Positions 8,701-14,700 of a stretch of 15,055 bases of DNA are shown in pieces. A program made the translations under genes and the position numbers. Numbering within the stretch: position 1 is the first letter of the stretch; the number at the start of each line of letters is the position of its first letter. The notes under the pieces were generated by a model. It was given only the letters and a program-made list of their open reading frames with translations, made no database searches and was not told the origin of the DNA. Source of the DNA: JAHFHB01 sp964393875 (lineage in GTDB: Bacteria; Omnitrophota; Omnitrophia; Omnitrophales; Aquincolibacteriaceae); contig CAYMUZ010000008.1 in assembly GCA_964393875.1 (NCBI GenBank), positions 1 to 15,055 on the forward strand, in the 5' to 3' direction.

Positions 8701-11700
8701 GCTCAAGACATCAAAGAAACGATCCAGCGATTCCTTGGTGGCCATTTGATCGGCCACTCGTTGAAGTTCTTCCTTCGTCGCTATTTGTTGGGCGGTGAGG
8801 TGCCGGAAATCTTCCTTGGTGGCCATTTGAGAGACCACAAACCGAAGTTCGTCCTTGGTCACCATCACGACTTTCATTTCTTCAACGCTTTTTTCGACCC
8901 GGGTTACGTGTTCTCGAACATCCTGCAGGCCCTCGCCAAATACTTGAAATTGCGACCGCAGGTCCTCGAGAATCACGGTAAACTCTCTGTCGCCGGAGTA
9001 CTCTGGATTCTTAGCCATGATTTTTATCCTTTCTCGAAATGGGCCGGCATTCTCTCAATAGCTTCAGAGTTTGTCAACAAATATTTTGAAAAAATCATTA
9101 AAATTATTCAATTAATGCATACACCTGAAAGAGTTTCAAATCGTTCCGATGGTATCACCGGCAATGAAAGTATTGCCTCTAGCCGCTCCGAAGTGCGGGC
9201 GGTACCGGCTTCTGAAAATCAGGATCATCTATCCACCTTATCTAGACCGGTGACAAGCAGGGCCCGCGCTTTGGAAATTATGCGCCAAGAAGCTGGGCTT
9301 TTTGTCGAAAGAATGGAACCTTCCTTGCGCGCAACTCCTCAAGAAAAAGAACGGGTGGTTTCATATCTCATCAACAGAGTTAGGCATAAATTCACTTACC
9401 CGTGGTATTGGAGTCCTGTTGCGGGAGTATTGACGGGCTTCCTCGTTTTCGTTGTTGGGTTGATTGTCAGTCAAAATTTTGTCTTGGCGCTGAAAGCCGG
9501 AATGATCGGCGGCGGTTTAGCCGGGCTGCTTGTCGGAATGTTTGTATTGTTTTATAGAGGAATACTGCATAACTTAGAAAGTTCCGCTCGCGAAGATTTT
9601 CCGAAAGGCAGGGTTTTGATCAAGAGTACGGATATGCGCTCAGAAAAAAAATTCCGGACCGCACTGGTCCATGAATGGATCCATGTGTGGGGCACTGACT
9701 TTAAGCAAGATGCTTTTCACCGAAGAATCGCCTTAGCGGGAGAATTTTTGAGGCTTGCAGAATTGAACGCGGAAGCAATGGGGATTAATTCAAGATTTAT
9801 TTTAAAACATCCAGACGGCCGTCCCTTCTACGGTGGCCTGATGGAAGCAAATGAAATCTTGATGACGCGAATATTGAAGAGAGACGATTTTCATAGCCTG
9901 AAGAAGCTTCGGGGTATTTCTAAATTACTGGATGAAGGTGTGGAGGATACCGCGCACCGCCTGGTAGAAGATTATGCGCAATCCGCGGCCTTGGGAGGGA
10001 AAGCGCAGGCTATTTTTTACGCTTTTCCGGTTCTGCCGGAAAACTACAAGGGCACTCATCCGGCTTGGAAATTTCTGCGAGAGTTGATGGACGGCGCAAC
10101 AGTCGCCCAGTCCTACAATGCCATTCGGCCGGAGTTAGATCAACTAACGCGCGATGGATTCAATGCTCTCCGCTCCGAAGTACGGCGTGTACGAATAGCA
10201 GAAGAAATCAGCGGGGATGAGATTTTCGGTCGCGGCAACGATATTGATCAATCAGAAAGGCGGTCATTATCCCGGCTGTTATCAAGAATACAACGAATAC
10301 GATCCACATGGAAATTTCACTCCTCTTTTTCTCTTCTGGTTGAAGGATATAGCAAAACACTTGCGATGGCAAGACTGATCATAACTAAACCCATACTGAT
10401 CTTGACCCATGGACTAAACTCGGCAAAAAACTTACTTGCCAAGCTTGCGGCAATCATAAGATACATCACATTCGCCAGCATGCCGGCCGTAAAGGTTCTT
10501 CTTGATTCTCCAAAAAAAGGTTTCGTGGGATTGTGGAGCATCGGGGTTTACCTTATCTCAAATTCTTCCGCAATCCATGGCCGCAAGAGCCAGACCACCC
10601 AAAGCAGAAGAGACAGCAGCAAGGCTGTCACAATCTGGCGCGGCAGGCCGGCATACCACATCAGATCACTGACGATGGAATGGCTGAAACGGATGCACAG
10701 GAAGGCTGCGTATGTGTTCCATACGTATCCGCCTTTCTCACAGCATTTAATAAACCAGTGGGATGTATTCATAGTAGGTGCCCCTCTTTGGGCTGCCGAA
10801 AAGCTTACCAGAGAATTTATTATAAATCAAGAAATAATTTCTGAAAAAGCAATTTATGGGACTTCTGGCGTCCGCTCCGAAGTCCGGCAGCCCGCCGATA
10901 ATTTGTCTGCGGGCAGCGAGACTGAAGGCTCGTCCGCCAAAAAGCCGACGGCCGAAGTGCGGGGCAGGGCGGTGGCAATGGACCGGCTGATGATGAAAAA
11001 ACCCGGGATTTTTTCTCCACGCAAACTTGTTTCAAGAGTGCGGTCGATGACCCTCCGGCCGCAAATCAAAAATCATCACACAAGTTTTTTTATCGATGTT
11101 ACCAATGAGCGCTCTGCCCGGGTTTATATCGGCTATGGTGTTCATGCGTTGCTTCATCAAGCGGGGGCTGAAACGAGGCGACTTTTCTTCCGGGTCCATT
11201 ATCGGGATATTCCAGAAAAAGAAGGACTGCTTGCTTTCAAGCCGCCCTATCTTTTAGAGGAGCAGCTCGCGGAATTCCAAAAACGGGGCAAGCAAACAGT
11301 AATATTGCAGGCTGTTCTGGTGGACCTTAAGAATATCGCTGAATTTTTGGTGAACGGCGGCATGGATCTTCAGACGCCTGTAAAGCTTCAGGAGTTTTTA
11401 AGCTTTGAGAGCCTGACAGATCTATTCAAAAAACATTACCACCCTGTGGGTGATCTTGATTCTTACGAAACCACGCTTGGCGAATTGATCCGAACTTTGC
11501 CGTCCCTAGCAGCAGAATTGGCGGCGCAGGCGAATATCCGCAGTTTGATGGGGGAGCTCGGTCAATGGGGGGTTCAAGTTACTTATGAGCCAGCGTTACT
11601 GACTCGTCCAGAATCGGCTCATTCCTTCGAGCAACTGCTAACAGCACTGAGAAATGTGGTGAAACGCAGGCCTGAAGAGAGAAGGCAAAAAATCGCAACC

Positions 11701-14700
11701 TCGTGGAGGCGGATTTTTTACAGGGAGCACTTTGAAAAAGATATTGCGATTCGGTATCAAACCGCAGAGGGCTCGCATGAGAATCCAGCAAGAGAGCTTC
11801 TTGAAATCGCTTTCGATGTGAAGCAGCTTGAGGCCTTGGTCGGGAATGCGGATTCGGCTGCAAGGCTGGAAGATTACTTTGAAGAGCGGCTGCGTGCTGC
11901 CGAGCAAGGCAAGTCGGATAGCGCAGAGGATGTGCGGCTTGAAAAAACTTTTCAGCCTCATCAGAACAGCTTGAGTTGGCATTTCGACGGTGCCTTCTGG
12001 AATCATCTGACGCCTTTTATGAAAGCCATGGGTGCTGACTACCGCGAATCCATAGGCGGATCTCCGGATACAAATCGCGAACTGATCGCTTACAGTGCCG
12101 GGCATTATCTTCAGCAGCTCGAAAAGGTTTACCAGCGGGAGCAGGGAGGCCTGGGTGGTGTGCAGCCCCGTTATTATGTGGAAGTCGGAGCGGCAAGTGT
12201 GGACCACGCCAAAATTTTCATTGAGGAACTCAACCGAATTGCTGCAGAACGCGGCCAGACGCATCTTTTGGGGCACACCAAATATGTTTTAGCGGATTTT
12301 TCAAAGTCGATTATCGAAAGTGCTAAACAAAAACTAGGGGAATTTTCTGAGGCTTACTTGGGAGTTTCGTTCGAATATCTTGTCGTAGATGCCGAAGATC
12401 CTTATGAATCGCTTGGCGCGAAATATAAAAGTCGCATCCTTCGCTACCATGCCACCAATGTGGTTAGCGTGATGGCCACCGATGAAATCGCGCGAAAAAA
12501 AGGCAAGTACTATCACATTTACACGCGACTTTCTCTCCCCACCCGTATTTTAGAAGCCCTCGTGCAAACCTATCAAGCCTTTGGCGTCACTCTCGATCAG
12601 CTGAAACGGGATTTGAAAGGTATCGAAGCAGAAGGTGTCCCAGTTTTTCTGGACCGCTATCAGACAATGTTTAGAGAGAAGGCTGAATCCCAATTAGATT
12701 ATTCGCGGCATGAAGATCTAAAGAATGGGGACTTCGAGTTCTATCACTTCTGGCAGGAACTTTGGAACGGCCTCAAGCTTGAAGACGAGTATGTGCCTAT
12801 CCCACACCTTGAGGCCTTTGATTTTCTGAATGATCCGAAGGATCCCGCCGCCCCGAAATTCCCAAAACCAGGCCCCGCTCTTGAAACGATGTTTAATCAG
12901 TATGTTGATGATCAAGGAGCCCCTCTTGATTTCAGAGTTCACCTCTCCAACCACGCTGTCCGTGGAATTTTACAGATTATGGATCTTTTGGATGTCGACG
13001 GAGCGGTCGAGGCTATTGATATTGTGATCCAACAGATAAGCGACTATCAACGTTTTCGAGGCCCTGCTAAATACGACGGCTCCCAAGTCAATTATTTTAA
13101 CTGGCCGATTTTACAAGCCATGCTTCATAAGTATTATCCGGCAGCCTCAAACGAGCTCACGAGTCTCGCGCAGTTTGGAGACAAGAGAGCCCAGCGCCAA
13201 ATTCTGGAAATATCACCCAATCGGGAGCCGCATCTTATTTACGATCCCGAAATTTATAAGCAGGCTAATGCAGCCTACAAAGCGCAAGCCGGTGTTGAGC
13301 TGGGGGAGGCGCTCTTTCGGGGGCTTGAAGGTTTTGGGTTAGAGGAAGGGGAGAAATGGGTCATTCGTTCCGGCATGGAATGGGGGGCAGCGGCGACCCA
13401 CTGGACGGATGGGAAAAAACGACCTGCGGCGTACCCGGGCGGCCGGCTGCATGAGGCCAATGACCTAGGGTTAAAGCGAACAGTGGATGGATTTGATCGA
13501 AATATCGAAGCGGGGACACCCGTGCCATTCATTTTAGGGGGAACGGTTTACCGAAAATGGAAGGATGATATGCGGCAAACTGTCATCACGTTGACGCCTG
13601 TCAAGATTCAACACGAAGGTAAGGCCAAACGGTTAGTTGTGGTGGATGCCCACTTTCAAGCCAATGAAGATTTAAAAGCGGGAGATGTTGTCACCCAGGG
13701 TGATCACGCCGGCACAATGGAATCTCCGACGAATCCTGATTCGCCTGTGGCCATTCATCGTCACGTTGGGCTTGCGCTTCTTGACGAAGATTTAATTGAT
13801 GAAAGCACGAATTCCATTAGGGGCTCACACTCAGAAGAAATTCTTTATGCAACTCTCCATGAGTGGGCAGCGGAAGGGAAAATTCAATATTTTCAGTGGC
13901 TTGATTTTTTAAGTCCCGAACAGAGGAGAGCCAAATTTATCGAAGGCGGTGACGCGGAGTCCGGCCTCAAACAAATCATTATTCAGGTGCATAACCGGGA
14001 TGTCCGATCAGAACTCGCCCGAGTGATCGGCCGCCAAACCGCGGGGATTAGAAAACTTCTCGCGCCAACCCCTGAAATCACAGAAATTATTTTAGCAAAA
14101 CAAAGAAATGGAACTCATGCCGTTGTCACCGGAGCCCTTGAAGATTGGCAGTTGACAAACCACGAGCCGGCCCGAAAAATTTCAGAATTGATCCAACGCG
14201 GCAGCGGAGCCGAGGCACTTACTGAAGCGATCATTGCGACCGAAGCCCGTTTAAGGCAATCCGTCCGTTCCGAAATGCGGCAGCCGTCCCTCAGTCCGAA
14301 ACCGGTGCAGTTGTCCTCGGGGGTGTGGGCCAAGCCGATTTCACTTTCAAAACAGCCACTGCTTGTGGGACGGGAACTTACGCTTTTTTCAAACCGGGTA
14401 TGGAGAGATCAAAAGAGTCTTTTGAGTGACAAATCTGAACAAGCGGGAAAGGATGTGATTGTTCTCAAAGAATTAAACTACATGATTAGCGTTGTACGGC
14501 AGGATTTTCTAAATAGGGTAAACAGTGCTTCAAATACAGATATTCTGTGGATGGCTTATGAAGATACGGCTGGTAAAAAGCCAATCGGCTTACTTTCTTT
14601 TTCACAGGGGGATCCCTATCATTTTTACGATCGGGGAATATATTACTCGGTGGGCGTTCATCCGAAGTTTCGTCAGCGGGGGATTGCTAAAGAACTTATT

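Noticed and set aside
9115..9117. ATG as a separate start for the H-E-x-x-H module
   Set aside because: It is in frame and just after the antisense gene's promoter, but the sequence before it has no Shine-Dalgarno. Kept as part of the giant, though not excluded.
11638..12276. 212-codon open frame on the - strand
   Set aside because: It lies opposite the methyltransferase-like module and shows Cys/His/Pro-rich shadow composition; no promoter or ribosome binding site seen.
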